Assembly: GCA_026874595.1 (NCBI GenBank)
Contig: CM049313.1
Coordinates: 26,904,008-26,968,007, forward strand
Origin: Sipunculus nudus
Taxonomy: Eukaryota; Annelida; Sipuncula; Golfingiida; Sipunculidae
Reading direction: 5' to 3'
Length of the DNA: 64,000 bases
The notes under the pieces: generated by a model
Seen by the model: only the letters and a program-made list of their open reading frames with translations
Databases searched by the model: none
Told to the model about the DNA's origin: nothing
Shown here: positions 12,001 to 22,715 of the stretch, piece by piece
Layout of the letters: every line of letters starts with the position of its first letter
Numbering within the stretch: position 1 is the stretch's first letter
Translations under genes and position numbers: made by a program

Positions 12001-12315
12001 ACCCAAACATCTGATAGGAATTGTAGTATGCCTGATGCTTTACCAGAGTAAACATGTTTTACCACCCAAACATCAGATGGGAATTGTAGTATGCCTCGTC
12101 CTTTACCAGAGTAAACATGTCCTACCACCCAAATATCAGAAAGGAATTGTAGTATGCCTCGTGCTTTACCAGAGTAAACATGTCCTACCACCCAAACATC
12201 AGATAGGAATTGTAGTATGCCTCATGCTTTACCAGAGTAAACATGTTCTGCCACTCAAACATTAGATAGGAATTGTAGTATGCTTCATGTTTTACCAGAA
12301 TAAATATGTTCTACC
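6009..12315 (+). repeat. 63-bp minisatellite, about 100 copies, built on an MSH3 exon end and 5' splice site
   Basis: The unit runs CATCAGATAGGAATTGTR, then GTATGCCTCATGCTTTACC, then AGAGTAAACATGTTCTACCA and CCCAAA, 63 bases in total. The first unit starts inside the MSH3 exon: its first 18 bases are coding, and GTATGC is the real donor at 6027. Copies then follow head to tail with a few percent divergence. Because 63 is 21 codons and the unit lacks stops in several frames, spurious ORFs up to 370 codons appear on both strands. Occasional 65-bp units (GATATGAATTGTAGCATATG, for example near 7152, 7849, 9360, 9677, 9931 and 10752) shift the frame and lose the donor-like site. Higher-order duplication is visible: about 11277-11561 recurs 378 bp (six units) later at 11592-11939. 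The array stops at 12315 in unique sequence. Confidence 0.97.
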
Positions 12316-12434
12316 TCGTATACAACAGCTGTTAGTGGTGAATGACACTAAATGTTCAGGTTCAATCTATTGACAAAGGTAAAATTTGTTTGAGCTCAAA
12401 TGAAAAAAGTTAAAGACGGGTCTTATCTTTACAG

Positions 12435-12568
12435 AAGAGGTACCAGCTTGAGTCTTTAGCATGTATCTTGTTTTATTTAACCAATGGTGTTGGCCCACTG
12501 GACCAAAAGGTAGACAGCAGACAACCATTACCCCCAGTGCAGTCTGTTAGCCTGGAACATATTCATAG
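12435..12568 (+). CDS. Candidate coding exon of unknown identity
   Basis: A pyrimidine-rich acceptor (TCTTATCTTTACAG) precedes an open frame reading KRYQLESLACILFYL, then TNGVGPLDQK, ending SVSLEHIH, and a good donor CATAG|GTTAGT follows. The composition looks protein-like and differs from the repeats around it. I do not recognise the family. At 134 bases, including it between the flanking phase-0 MSH3 exons would break the MSH3 frame, so it is not a normal MSH3 exon. It could be an exon of another gene nested in the intron, a captured gene fragment, or chance. Confidence 0.35.
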
Positions 12569-12712
12569 GTTAGTTGGCTTTAAGGCTGGTTAGAAAATTT
12601 TGATGAAATGTTTCCTTCCTTATGTCTTAAAAAAAAGTCTCAACAGATATATAACTGGCAAATTCTCCTGAATACATATAAACCTTGTGTAGTATAGGGT
12701 TATAAAGTAACT

Positions 12713-13335
12713 TGAATACGGGTAGTTGACAAGTGACTAAAATCAGAGTAGGACTGGTGAAGTGAGGCATGGATTGAGTGGCAAGGGGAAATATAGTTAG
12801 ATGTGTAACATATTAGCATGGATGTCTGCCATGTAAACGTGACTGTAGGTGGCGCCACCTATTTGAACGAGAAACTATCCTAGATGTATACACTTGCAAA
12901 ATTTCAGGTGGAAAAGTCAAACCACTGCCGAGATATAAGTGATTTTATCCCACAGCAGACAAACACATGGATGCTCTGCAAAAATTGGTTGCAGGTGGTG
13001 CCACCAGTTTTGTGTATGATAAAGAGCTATGTGAGATCCAAACACATGCAAAATTTCAGGAAGATACATCAAACCAGTCCGGAGATATTAGCATAGATAT
13101 CTGCAGCTTGAAGGTGAATGTAGGTGGTGCCACCTGTCATAAAATCAAGAAAGCTATCCAGGATGTATACGCATGCCAAATATCAGGTGAATAAGTCAAA
13201 CCATTGCTGAGATAAGAGTTATTTTAACCAAAGTCAAATGAACAGATGAATGCTGTGCAAAAATAATTGCAGGTGGCGCCACCAGTTTCTTGTATGATAA
13301 AGAGCTATGTATAATCTAAACACAAGCAAATTTTT
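12713..13335 (-). mobile_element. F2 Helentron-like element, reverse orientation, 5' truncated
   Basis: The left edge is the reverse complement of the F2 3' terminus (ATACGGGTAGTTGACAAGTG), followed by the reverse of the satellite-like body with GGTGGCGCCACCT blocks at about 12849, 13114 and 13273. The F2 head is missing. It abuts the F4 head of the next element. Confidence 0.7.
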
Positions 13336-15352
13336 AGCAAACCTCTGAGGTTATGCGATGGCGCAGCGTCGTCCGTCCATCGTCAGCCGTCCGCCATCCA
13401 GGGCTGGCTTTGCGCTGTCCATGGCTGTAAGTCAGAAACTGTCGGCGCTAGCAGCTCCAAATTATATGTAAGAATTAGTCACATGTGAAACTTGGTGCCC
13501 TGGAGCTCATTATTGGGTATCTGCATTAATTTAGATTTTATGGAGAAAAAGCTTAAAAACCTTTAAAAATCTTCTTCTCTGAAACTGTCCATCCAAAATG
13601 TCCAATATTTCACAGAAATGATCCCTGGAACAATCTCTCACAAGTTTGTTCGAATGGTTCCAGTTCAGAGATTTTTGGCCGAGTTACAGGAGGTTGAACT
13701 TAGTCATCTGTCCAAAAAAGCACACTAAAATTAAAATCTCAGAAACAGCTAGAGCTATAATCACCAGATTTTATACCAATGTTTGTCACATATGTCATAT
13801 CTGATTTTGAGGTATTGGTGGCGCCACCTACATTGATGTGTTTTTTACAAGCGAAAATGTAATTTTAAACTCTTCTAGCTTATACACTGATTTATGATGA
13901 AACTGTTAAGCTGATTGGTTTAAACTTTACAAGAATTAGTCTATGGTAGGGTTCTGCCAGTTTTATAAGAATAGATTGGGTAAATACAGTTTTAAAAAAC
14001 ATTGTAGCAAATTAAAAAGGCTTTCTGTATTTGAAAACAGATTTGAGTTTCAGCAGCCAAGTCAAGAGGTCACTCAGTACAAACAGGTGGGGTCCAGACA
14101 TCACCATGGCAACTGACCTGGCTCTGGGGGAGTGTCTAGACAATGTGTCTAGACGTCTAGACACAGCGTGTAGACGTCTAGACAATGTTTAGATGCAGAA
14201 TTCCCAGATTATTGGAACTATATCTTTCAACTGTTTGAAAAAACTTGGTTTGCATTTTAAGTGAATTGGGTTTATCATCAGGTCACATGTGAACTGCTGT
14301 GCCCTCATTTTTGGTTGACCTCTGACCTTTCCTCGTTGCCCAGCGTCCATTTGTGCGTCTGTTTCCACACATAAACCCGCATATCTTGGGAACCGTTTGA
14401 CCGATCAGGCTAAAAGTCTAGCACAAATGTAGCCCTTGGATAGCTTTATAACAGACACTAAAAATGGTGGCGCCAGCTGCTACCATTTTTGCACAGCATC
14501 CATTTGTTCATCTGCCTTGGGATAAAATCACTCATATCTCAGCAGTGGTTTGACTTATCCACCTGAAATTTTGCAGGTTTATACATCCTGGACAGCTTTC
14601 TTGATTTTATGACAGGTGGCGCCACCTACATTCAGGTTTACTCTGCAGACATCCAAGCTCATATCTCGGGAACTGTTTGACCGATTGGGCCAAAATTTTG
14701 CATGTGTATAGATATCACATAGCTCTTCATCATAGGCAAAACTGGTGGCGCCATCTGCAACCATTTTTGCACAGCGTCTATCTGTTCATCGCCTTTGGAT
14801 AAAATTACCCATATCTTAGCAGTGGTTTGACATTTCCACCTGAAATTTTGCAGTTTTATACATCCTGGACAGCTCTCTTGATTTTATGACACAAGGCGCC
14901 ACCTGCAACCATTTTTGCACAACGTCCATCTGTTTGTCTGCCATGGGATAAAATCGCTTATATCCCTGCAGTTGTTTGACTTTTTGCATTTGTATACAAC
15001 TTTGATAGCTTTCTGGATTTTATGGTAGGTGGCACAACCTACATACACATTTCGGCTGAAGACATCCATGCTAATATGCAACACACCTCACTCTATTCCC
15101 CTTGCCACTTAATGCATGCCTCACTTCACCCGTCCCACTTTGATTTCTGCGAATACACATAGTCTCTTGTCGACTACCCATATAAAATGTCCTAGTCTGA
15201 AACTTGCAGGTCCGAAACGTCCATTTTGCTGAAATCATAATGACTAAGGTAGATATGCAGGACTTAAGAGGATCAATATTTAATTTTAAAAATAAACCTC
15301 CTTTCATACTTCCAAACTTTGCACAGGTTCGCATTAGGCCTGTAGGCCTTGT
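13336..15352 (+). mobile_element. F4 Helentron-like element carrying a nested F2 element
   Basis: The head (TTTTTAGCAAACCTCTGAGG then TTATGCGATGGCGCAGCGTC) and the 3' end (GCACAGGTTCGCATTAGG then CCTGTAGGCCTTGTT) are the paired F4 termini. The interior at 13560-13730 (TCTGAAACTGTCC, GATCCCTGGAACAATCT, GGCCGAGTTACAGGAGGTTG) recurs at about 22960-23100. A cluster of TCTAGA palindromes sits at 14140-14190. F2 sequence fills about 14262-15190, and F4 sequence resumes to the end. No ORF of note. Confidence 0.65.
14262..15190 (+). mobile_element. F2 Helentron-like element nested in F4
   Basis: The body repeats a pair of related units of about 145 bases, each ending near GGTGGCGCCACC, and ends with the F2 3' block (AATACACATAGTCTCTTGTC then GACTACCC). 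The same junction from F2 end into the F4 tail occurs at 52.8-53.03 kb and at 25.14-25.3 kb. Confidence 0.65.
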
Positions 15353-15469
15353 TCATTATTTTCCTTCCTCAGCAGAATTGGAGATCAGGCTTTATTTGCC
15401 CTGTATGTATGTTGTTAATTAGTTATATTTGAACTGTATACATTTATATCATGTGACGGTCAACCTCCA

Positions 15470-17040
15470 TTTGTTATAGAAACTTTAGATACCATGAGAA
15501 TTCTTGCCTGCTTAAACATACGCAAGGCGGCTGGTCCTGATGGTATTACGGCGCGACTTAAGAACTTGCGCAGATTAAATATCTTGTGTTCTCACTCTTC
15601 TTTTAACTGGTCCTTGCGATAGTGTACAGTGCCAGAGCTCTTCAAACGATCAGTGATTATTCCTGTCCCAAAAAAATCTCATGCATCATGTTTGAATGAC
15701 TATCGTCCTTTGCATTAACTTCTGTAATTGCCAAGAGTTTTGAGCGACTGGTGTTCAATTATCTCAAATGTTGTATTTCAGAAACTTTTGAGCCTTTTCA
15801 GTTCGCCTATCGTAGTAACCGCTCAACAGATGACGCTGTATCATTCACACTTTACCATATTTTAAAACATCTCGACTTACGAGAATCTACCTATGTAAGG
15901 GTTTTATTCATTGATTTCAGCTCAGCCTTTAACACTATCCTTCCCCATAAATTAATCGGAAAACTATCAAAACTGGGTCTTAATATTAACATGTGTAACT
16001 GGATCTTAGACTTTTTAACAAATCTGCCTCAAGTGGTTAAGATTGGTAACATTATTTCCGAAGAACTGGTCTTAAACACTGGAGCACCCCAAGGTTGTGT
16101 GCTTTCACCAAAATTGTACTCTCTATTCACCTATGACTGTGTCTCTACTTCTGATGATTGCCTCATTGTAAAATTTGCAGATGACACAACAGCTTCTGGG
16201 CTCATCCGGGGAAATAACGAAAGTGTTTACCGCAATGAAATTAAAACTTTAACTTCGTGGTGCTCTGAAAATAATCTGGAGTTAAATGTAAAGAAAACCT
16301 AGGAGATGATAATTGATTTTAGATGGAAGAAAACTGAAATATTACCCTTAGTAATTGAAGACTCCGAGGTTGAAATCATTGACTGTTTTAAATTTTTAGG
16401 AATTTTTATTTCTTCTGATTTGAAGTGGGCCGAAAATGTTAATTACTGCATAAAGAAGGCACAACAATGTTTATTCTTTCTAAGGAACTTAAAAGATTTC
16501 GGGCACAGTCAACCCATTTTATTAAAGTTTTATCGGGCAGTAATTCAGGGAGTCCTGACGTTGTCAGTCACTGTATGGGTAGGCAGTATCATGGTCGAGG
16601 AAAGGAACCATCTTTCCAGGGTAGTTAGAACAGCTGAGAGGATCATTGGGGTTCCTTTACACACAGTTGACTCCTTATTTCAAACACGATTGTTGAAGAA
16701 AGCAAATGACATCATAGAAGACTATAGTCATCCGGCGCACTATTTGTTTAAAAAATGAAATCGGGGGTTCGCTATAGGTGGCTATCAGGCAATTCCAAAA
16801 GAACTCAAACCCGCACTTACACATCAGCTGTTCGGGAATTAAATATATCACTTGCAGCACAATAATCTAGTCAAACATTCTTAGTCATATGTCTTTTTTT
16901 CTATACACAATTTCATTTTATTTTTCTTGTTTAATGTGTTTGTTTAAGCAAGCCAGTCAAGCCAAATACTATTGTATGTGATGATTTTATTACATATATA
17001 TATAGCAATAAACTATATCTTATCTTATCTTATCTTATTT
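15470..17040 (+). mobile_element. 5'-truncated LINE with reverse transcriptase (CR1/Rex1-like), dead
   Basis: The translation shows RT motifs in order: KAAGPDGI near 15523, RSVIIPVPKK near 15648, QFAYRSNRSTDDAV near 15800, FIDFSSAFNTI near 15910, GAPQGCVLSP near 16084 and FADD at about 16177-16188. The C-terminal stretch FKFLGIFIS, then FLRNLKDFG and VVRTAERIIGVP, ends at 16758. In-frame stops near 15628 and 15718 and at 16300-16302 split the frame, so the copy is inactive. No endonuclease domain remains. The 3' end is a short (TATCT)n tail at about 17010-17038, typical of CR1-group rather than L1-type LINEs. Confidence 0.85.
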
Positions 17041-17044
17041 CATA

Positions 17045-17240
17045 AAATAAAAAAATTCAATCAAACAAATGTGTAAACTACTAAAATGTCAACAGTTAAT
17101 CAAAAAGCCAACTAATGATCATGGTAATAGTAAACATCATTATTTCACAAACTGCTCACATGCTTCAGTTTCAACATCAGGAAACACACATGGTCAGGTC
17201 ACAAAATATTATTTGCAAAATTTCTTGCTCATCAATACAA
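17045..17240 (+). mobile_element. Degenerate LINE endonuclease fragment
   Basis: The segment reads LLKCQQLIKKPTNDHGN and then CSHASVSTS, matching the better preserved endonuclease fragment at 28372-28780 (LFKCQQLVREPTNDHGN, CLNASVSTLENT). It directly follows the tail of the LINE at 15470-17040 but is an internal LINE part, so it is a separate insertion. Confidence 0.65.
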
Positions 17241-17325
17241 ACCAACCATGGCCAATATTACCTCTTTCTCTTACACTTTATCTCCATTTGATATTATTTT
17301 AGATTTTTACCTTCAAGGTAAACTT

Positions 17326-17357
17326 CAGCTGAGCACAGTGACCCATAGGTCCCTTGT
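17326..17357 (+). mobile_element. F3 terminal block
   Basis: CAGCTGAGCACAGTGACCC followed by ATAGGTCCCTTGTT is the F3 3' terminus with its hairpin. The preceding sequence is AT-rich and not clearly F3. Confidence 0.55.
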
Positions 17358-17670
17358 TGTGTATGTTATAAAGCTATCCAAGGGCTACATTTGTACAAAA
17401 ATTTTTTTCCTGATTGGTCAAACGAGTCCGAAGATATGTGGGTTAATGTGTCAAAACAGATGCACAGATGGACACACTGGAGAGAGGAAAGGTCGGAGGT
17501 CAACGCCGAATGGTTAGGCACCAGTTCACATGTGACCTGATAATTGGTGTAAGTTTCAGAAAAATCGGTCCAGTAGTCTCAGAGGAGTTTTCAAGAAACG
17601 AATACGACGGCGGCGGCGGAACCCGGTCAAAAACATACTATCTGCAAAACTTTGTTTTGGCGGATACAAT
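17341..17670 (-). mobile_element. F2 Helentron-like element, 5' part only, reverse orientation
   Basis: On the minus strand it begins at about 17668 with GTATCCGCCAAAACAAAG, then the GCCGCCGCCGTCG stretch, CCTCTGAGACTACTGGACCG and AGTTCACATGTGACC regions seen in the F2 heads at 38619, 50877 and 55788. It stops about 330 bases in, near CCAAGGGCTACATTTG. Confidence 0.75.
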
Positions 17671-18690
17671 TAAGGGGGAACTTGACACTTTATTAGCACA
17701 CCCTAGAGATGACAATGCAAATTAAAAATTTCTGGTGAAATAATATTGTCACAAGGCTACATATCTTATCATTTGTGAGGTATGTTGTCATGAAAACGTC
17801 ATCGCTTCCGTGCTTCATTTGAGAAAAGTAACTAGGATGAACAATAATTGTAGGAATTCTCAGTAGAACAGCTTAGTTTAATCATTTTATAACCAGTAAA
17901 ACATTTTAACTTAGGAATTTTCAAACAGTGCTCAAGTGCTGGAATATACCAATGGCGATCTTGTCAACTGTCAGTTTTGAAAGTTGCAAATAGATGACAA
18001 AACAGAACATAATTATCACTATATGATTGTAAGTGACATTGATGGTGTAACTGTAAAGAGATAATTACTATTTACCCATATTTATCAGTGCTGATATGTC
18101 TTATTTCTTAATTTTGATCTGGGCATTTTTTAAAAGCTGATTACAAATTGTTGATGCCAAAAGCCATTTATGTGTGGCTCTCTGTCTCACAATCACCAGT
18201 GCCACCTGTTTAGTTTACTAAACTAATAATCTCCAAAATTTTCATATTTTTGCCAAATTTTAAAGTTTAACTCATTGACACACACATATTTTGTCTTTAA
18301 ATATGATTATTATTTAATTCTGCATGTGTATTTCTCATTAAAATTGATCTGTCATGAGCGGACACCTGCTAAACGCGGACAAAGACAGTCATGTTAATGG
18401 CCAAAAATCTTGTCATGAACGGACAACTGAGTCTGATATATCAGCGGCCACCAGTTACACTACCCAAGTGTACCAGTGAAGCACACCGTGAACGGCACAT
18501 ATTTAGATTAATTCATAGATCTCATGTAAATTGCAGGAATTCAGTAACAACATTGGTTGACCCGAGTCTTTTTTTGTTGAATTAACATGGCCGACGAGTG
18601 GTGTGCACTTGCAAACTTTGGTCATTATTTTGATGCTGTAAGAATAATAACAACAGCATTTGATAATTTAAAACTGTTGCCAAAGACGTC
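17671..18690. other. Intron sequence, nothing supported
   Basis: AT-rich, with no credible coding exon or complete element. A 25-base motif related to GTCATGAGCGGACA is repeated near 18352 and 18412, suggesting remains of a DNA transposon. Confidence 0.4.
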
Positions 18691-19275
18691 AAAATGTTGA
18701 TTAACAGGAACAATTTGCCTGTGCAATAATCCAAATGTGATTGCGGGTGCAACTGCAGGTGACAGCAGCCAAACGCTCCCAAATACCCCGGTGTTTCTGC
18801 CATATTAAATGTCCACCTCATTTGAGGTCCAGTCATGGCAATGTATAAATCTGACAAAATCTTTGCTGAATTTGAGACATCTGGTCATAATCTCAATGTC
18901 AGGATAAAATTCTCATGATGAATATTATTTTCATCCCAATATTGAGTTTACAGTTGATGTATTTGAATCAATTTCAGCAGACAAAATCACTGTACATTGT
19001 TCAAATTTGATTGCAAGTAGCACCGGCTGGCGGCAGCTGCTTAAGGCCACCAAACGCTCTCAATCACCCCAGCGTTTCCACCATATTGTATGTCCGCCTG
19101 ATGTGAAGCATAGTCAGGGCAATGTCAGTCTGACAAAATCATTTCTTAATTTGAGGCATGCGGTCATAATTTCAATGTTGGGATAAAATTCTGATGTGGA
19201 AAATTGATTTTGTTCCAATATTTAGTTTGGGGTGTCTGGATTTGAATGATTTCCCGTGGACCGTACATAAGGACA
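18690..19275 (+). repeat. Two diverged tandem copies of a roughly 290-bp unit
   Basis: The copies share CCAAACGCTC, a CCCCGGTGTTTCTGCCATAT-like block (CCCCAGCGTTTCCACCATAT in the second), TCTGACAAAATC, GGTCATAAT and GGATAAAATTCT in the same order, at about 18735-18960 and 19020-19240. No coding capacity. Confidence 0.65.
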
Positions 19276-20426
19276 TTCAGAGACCTAGGCCTAACTCTTG
19301 ACAGACAAATTTACTCTTCAGCGCTGTGTAAAGAATGTTGCATAGATTTAACTGTTCATTAAAAAAAAATTAATGCAATATCTTCATGACACCCTTATCA
19401 TTTATTCCAAATACCGTATTTGACATAATAAGCACTCCTGGAGCTCTCAAAATTGAATTTTTCAGATTTTTTATACCGTAATAAGCGCACCCCCTCCTCC
19501 TCCCCACATCTGCCAACTTCCAAAATGCGTTACAATCCTCTAACACTGCGGCTTGTGTACACGTTTTTTTACTTCAGAGCTCATTCAGGTCAGTTTAGAA
19601 AAACCAACAATCTTTAGCCATGGTTGTGTGAAGTTTTGAAAAATAATAACTAATCCAAGTGATACTGATTTGCAGATGATTTTATTGTATGTTGTATGCA
19701 ATTGCAAGAATGTATGAATGACTGCAGTTCGAGATTTCCTTTGCAGGTGAAGAGGAAAAAATAAGGATGGTTATAAATTAACTCTTTAATAAAAGTCAAC
19801 ACCCAATAAGGTAGTAGAATATATAAAATGTTCATATACAGATATGTAAAACAGTATTTATTTTAAAGATGAAAAATATGATATTGGACGTATATTGAAT
19901 GACAGTGAACAACCCAATAGGTGATACATAAAATAACCTGTGAATGAATCGTACGATACACATGTGTTAGAATTCTCAGTTAGTGCTTCTTGGAGCGCAG
20001 TCTGTGCAGATGGGATAACTTGCATTTTTATGTCATATATATCAGTGTATTATACCACTGTCACATTAAACTGCAACGATAAAATAAAAGTTCATCTGAC
20101 CGTGCAACCCGTTGATTACTCATAATTTGCAAATGGTCAATTGGGGCATTATTTCAGCTGTAATTAGTTATACGGCACAGACATTGACAAACGTGGTATT
20201 GAGATTGAAAGATGTCTTCGTTGTTTTATTACTTTTATTTAAGAGAGAACATATTAATTATGAAAAATAGCAAACACTAAACAAATATATTTTATTGAAT
20301 GATACATCCACATACGTACCTGAATTCCACGAGGATTATCATAGTCAGGGAACAAACCATGCATAACACCTCGTGTCTGTCAGTCATTCAAACCTGCATA
20401 TGGACAAAATATGTCTCTATTGTTTT
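19276..20426. other. Intron sequence with small MITE-like remnant
   Basis: At about 19420-19500 ACCGTATTTGACATAATAAG and TACCGTAATAAGCGCACCC look like paired ends of a small degenerate DNA transposon. The rest is AT-rich with no gene seen. Confidence 0.4.
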
Positions 20427-20427
20427 A

Positions 20428-22600
20428 TTGTATCCGCCAAAACAAAGTTTTGTGGATACTATGTTTTCAGCCCATGCACCTCCGCGTAGGTGTCCGGAGA
20501 ACTTCTCAGTAACCGCTGGAGGGAATTATACGAAACTGGGGATTATGTTTGGGTCACATGTGAACTGCTGCGCCCCGATTTTGTTTTGACCTCTGACCTT
20601 TCCTCTGGGCTCTGCGTCCATCTGTGTGTCTGTGTTCACACATAAACCCCCATATCTCTGGACTCGTTTGACCGATCGGGCTGAAATTTTGCATGTTTAT
20701 ACATCTTGGATAGATTTTTATGCCCCCGCCACAAAGTGGCCGGGGCATATAGTTTTACCCATGTCCGTCATTCCGTCCTTCCGTCATTCGTAAATCAAAC
20801 AGTTGCATGGACTTTTTTTCGCAATGCCTGCAGATATTAACCTGATTTGTTGGTGTGTGGGCAGATATAGACCAGTTACAGATCAAGTTTGTGTTTCATC
20901 CCGGTATACCTACTTTTGACTGTTTTACGGCTCCTAAACTTAGAAAATTTCATGAAAAATAGAAATTTCATGACAAATACACATGTACGGACTTTTTTTT
21001 GCAATGCCTGCAGATATTGGCCTGATTTTTGGTGTGTGGGCAGATATAGACCAGTTACAGATCGAGTTCATGTTTCGTCCTGGTTGACCTACTTTTGAAC
21101 GTTTTACGGCTCCTAAACTTAGAAAATTTCATGAAAAATAGAAATATTCATGACAGATACACATGTAGGGACTTTTTTTCGCAATGCCTGCAGATATTGG
21201 CCTGATTTTTTGTGTGTGGGCAGATAATGACCAGTTACAGATCGAGTTCGCGTTTCTTCCCAGTTGACCTACTTTTGACTGTTTTACGGCTCCTAAACTT
21301 AGAAAATTTCATGAAAAATAGAAATTTTCATGACAAATACACATGTACGGACTTTTTTTCGCAATGCCTGCAGATATTTGCCTGATTTTTTGTGTGTGGG
21401 CAGATAATGACCAGTTACAGATCGAGTTCGCGTTTCTTCCCAGTTGACCTACTTTTGAACGTTTTACGCCTCCTTAACTTAGAAAATTTCATGAAAAATA
21501 GAAATATTCATGACAGATACACATGTACGGACTTTTTTTTCGCAATGCCTGCAGATATTGGCTTGATTTTTGGTGTGTGGGCAGATATAGATCAGTTACA
21601 GATCGAGTTCGTGTTTCGTCCCAGTTGACCTTCTTTTGACTGTTTTACGGCTCCTGAACATAGAAAATTTCATGAAAAATATGAAATTTCATGACAAATA
21701 CACATGTACGGACTTTTTTTCGCAATGCCTGCAGATATTGGCCTGATTTTTGGTGTGTTGGCAGATATTGACCAGTTACAGATCGAGTTCGCGTTTTGTC
21801 CCAGTTGACCTACTTTTGACCATTTGACGGTGCTCTAACATAGAAAATTTCATAAAAAAGTGCACATGCATAGACTTTTTTTCGCAGTGCCTGCAGATAC
21901 GGGCCTGATTTTTGGTGTGTAGGCAGATATTGACCAGTTACAGATCGAGTTCTTGTTTTGTCCCAGTTGTCCTACTTTTGACCATTTGACTGCTCCTGAA
22001 CATAGAAAGTTTCATGAAAAATAGAAATTTTCATAACAAATGCATATGTACTGACTTTTTTTCCTCAATGCCTGCAGATACCCCCCTGATTTTTTATGTG
22101 TGGCCAGATAATGACAGTTACAGATCAAGTTCGCGTTTTGTCCCGGTTGACCTACTTTTCATTGTTTTACGGCTCCTAAACTTAGAAAATTTCATGAAAG
22201 ATGGAAATTTTTATGGAAAATGCACATATATGGACTTTTTTTCACAATGCCTGCATATACTGGCATGATTTTTGGTGTGTTGCTTGATAATGACCCGTTA
22301 CAGATCGAGTTTGCATTTTGCCCTTGTTGACCTACTTTTGACCATACGACACCTCCTGAACTTAAAAAATTTTTCAAAATTTTACAAATGTTTCTAATTT
22401 GCCCCAGGCGGGGGCATTCGTGTCCTTCTGACACATCTAGTTTGTTGATATGACAGGTGGTGCCACCTACCTATAAGTTTGCAGTGCAGACATCCATGCT
22501 GATATCTCAGGACTCATTTGACCGATTGAGCTGAAAATTTTACATGTTTATTCATCATGGATAGTTTTTCCATTTTGGTGACAGGTGGCGCCACCTACCT
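20428..22600 (+). mobile_element. F2 Helentron-like element interrupted by an F1 element
   Basis: The F2 head (GTATCCGCCAAAACAAAG then TTTTGTGGATAC) runs to about 20716 (ACATCTTGGATAGAT). It resumes at about 22442 (TTGTTGATATGACAGGTGG), which is the F2 text expected next. The F1 element lies exactly between. F2 sequence continues through GGTGGCGCCACCTACC at about 22583 and then runs into a CT-rich microsatellite. Confidence 0.7.
20717..22441 (+). mobile_element. F1 Helentron/pearl-like element with about nine 180-bp tandem units
   Basis: The head TTTATGCCCCCGCC-ACAAAGT-GGCCGGGGCATA is a stem-loop. The 3' end has the inverted partner GGCGGGGGCAT, then a hairpin GTGTC-CTTCT-GACAC and ATCTAG followed by T. 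Between them are about nine head-to-tail units of about 180 bases, each with GACTTTTTTTCGCAATGCC, TGCAGATATTGGCCTGAT, CAGTTACAGATCGAGTTC and TTTTACGGCTCCTAAACTTA. No transposase. The layout (head, tandem core, tail with hairpin and CTAG) matches what is known of bivalve pearl elements and Helentron-derived non-autonomous elements; that assignment is inference. Confidence 0.75.
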
Positions 22601-22715
22601 CCCTGTCTCTCCCTGTCTCTCCCTGTCTCTCTCTGTCTCTCTCTGTCTCTCCTGCTCTTTCACTCACTAGCTGTCTCGCTTGCTCTCTCTTGCTCTCTCT
22701 CTCCCTCCCTCCAGG
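22598..22715 (+). repeat. CT-rich microsatellite (CCCTGTCTCT)n
   Basis: Repeats of TCTCCCTGTCTC grade into TCTCTCTGTC and (CTCTCT) runs. The Ser/Leu/Pro-rich and Arg/Glu-rich ORFs on both strands here are artefacts of the repeat. Confidence 0.9.

Noticed and set aside
6161-12265. Long repeat-encoded ORFs (up to 370 codons plus, many on the minus strand)
   Set aside because: They are read-through of the 63-bp minisatellite, whose length is divisible by three. They exist in several frames on both strands with no sign of a gene structure.
6009-12315. CRISPR-like regular array
   Set aside because: Units are directly adjacent with no unique spacers, in a clearly eukaryotic gene context; this is a minisatellite.
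12435-12568. Alternative MSH3 exon
   Set aside because: Including it between two phase-0 boundaries would shift the MSH3 frame, and the peptide has no MSH3 similarity.
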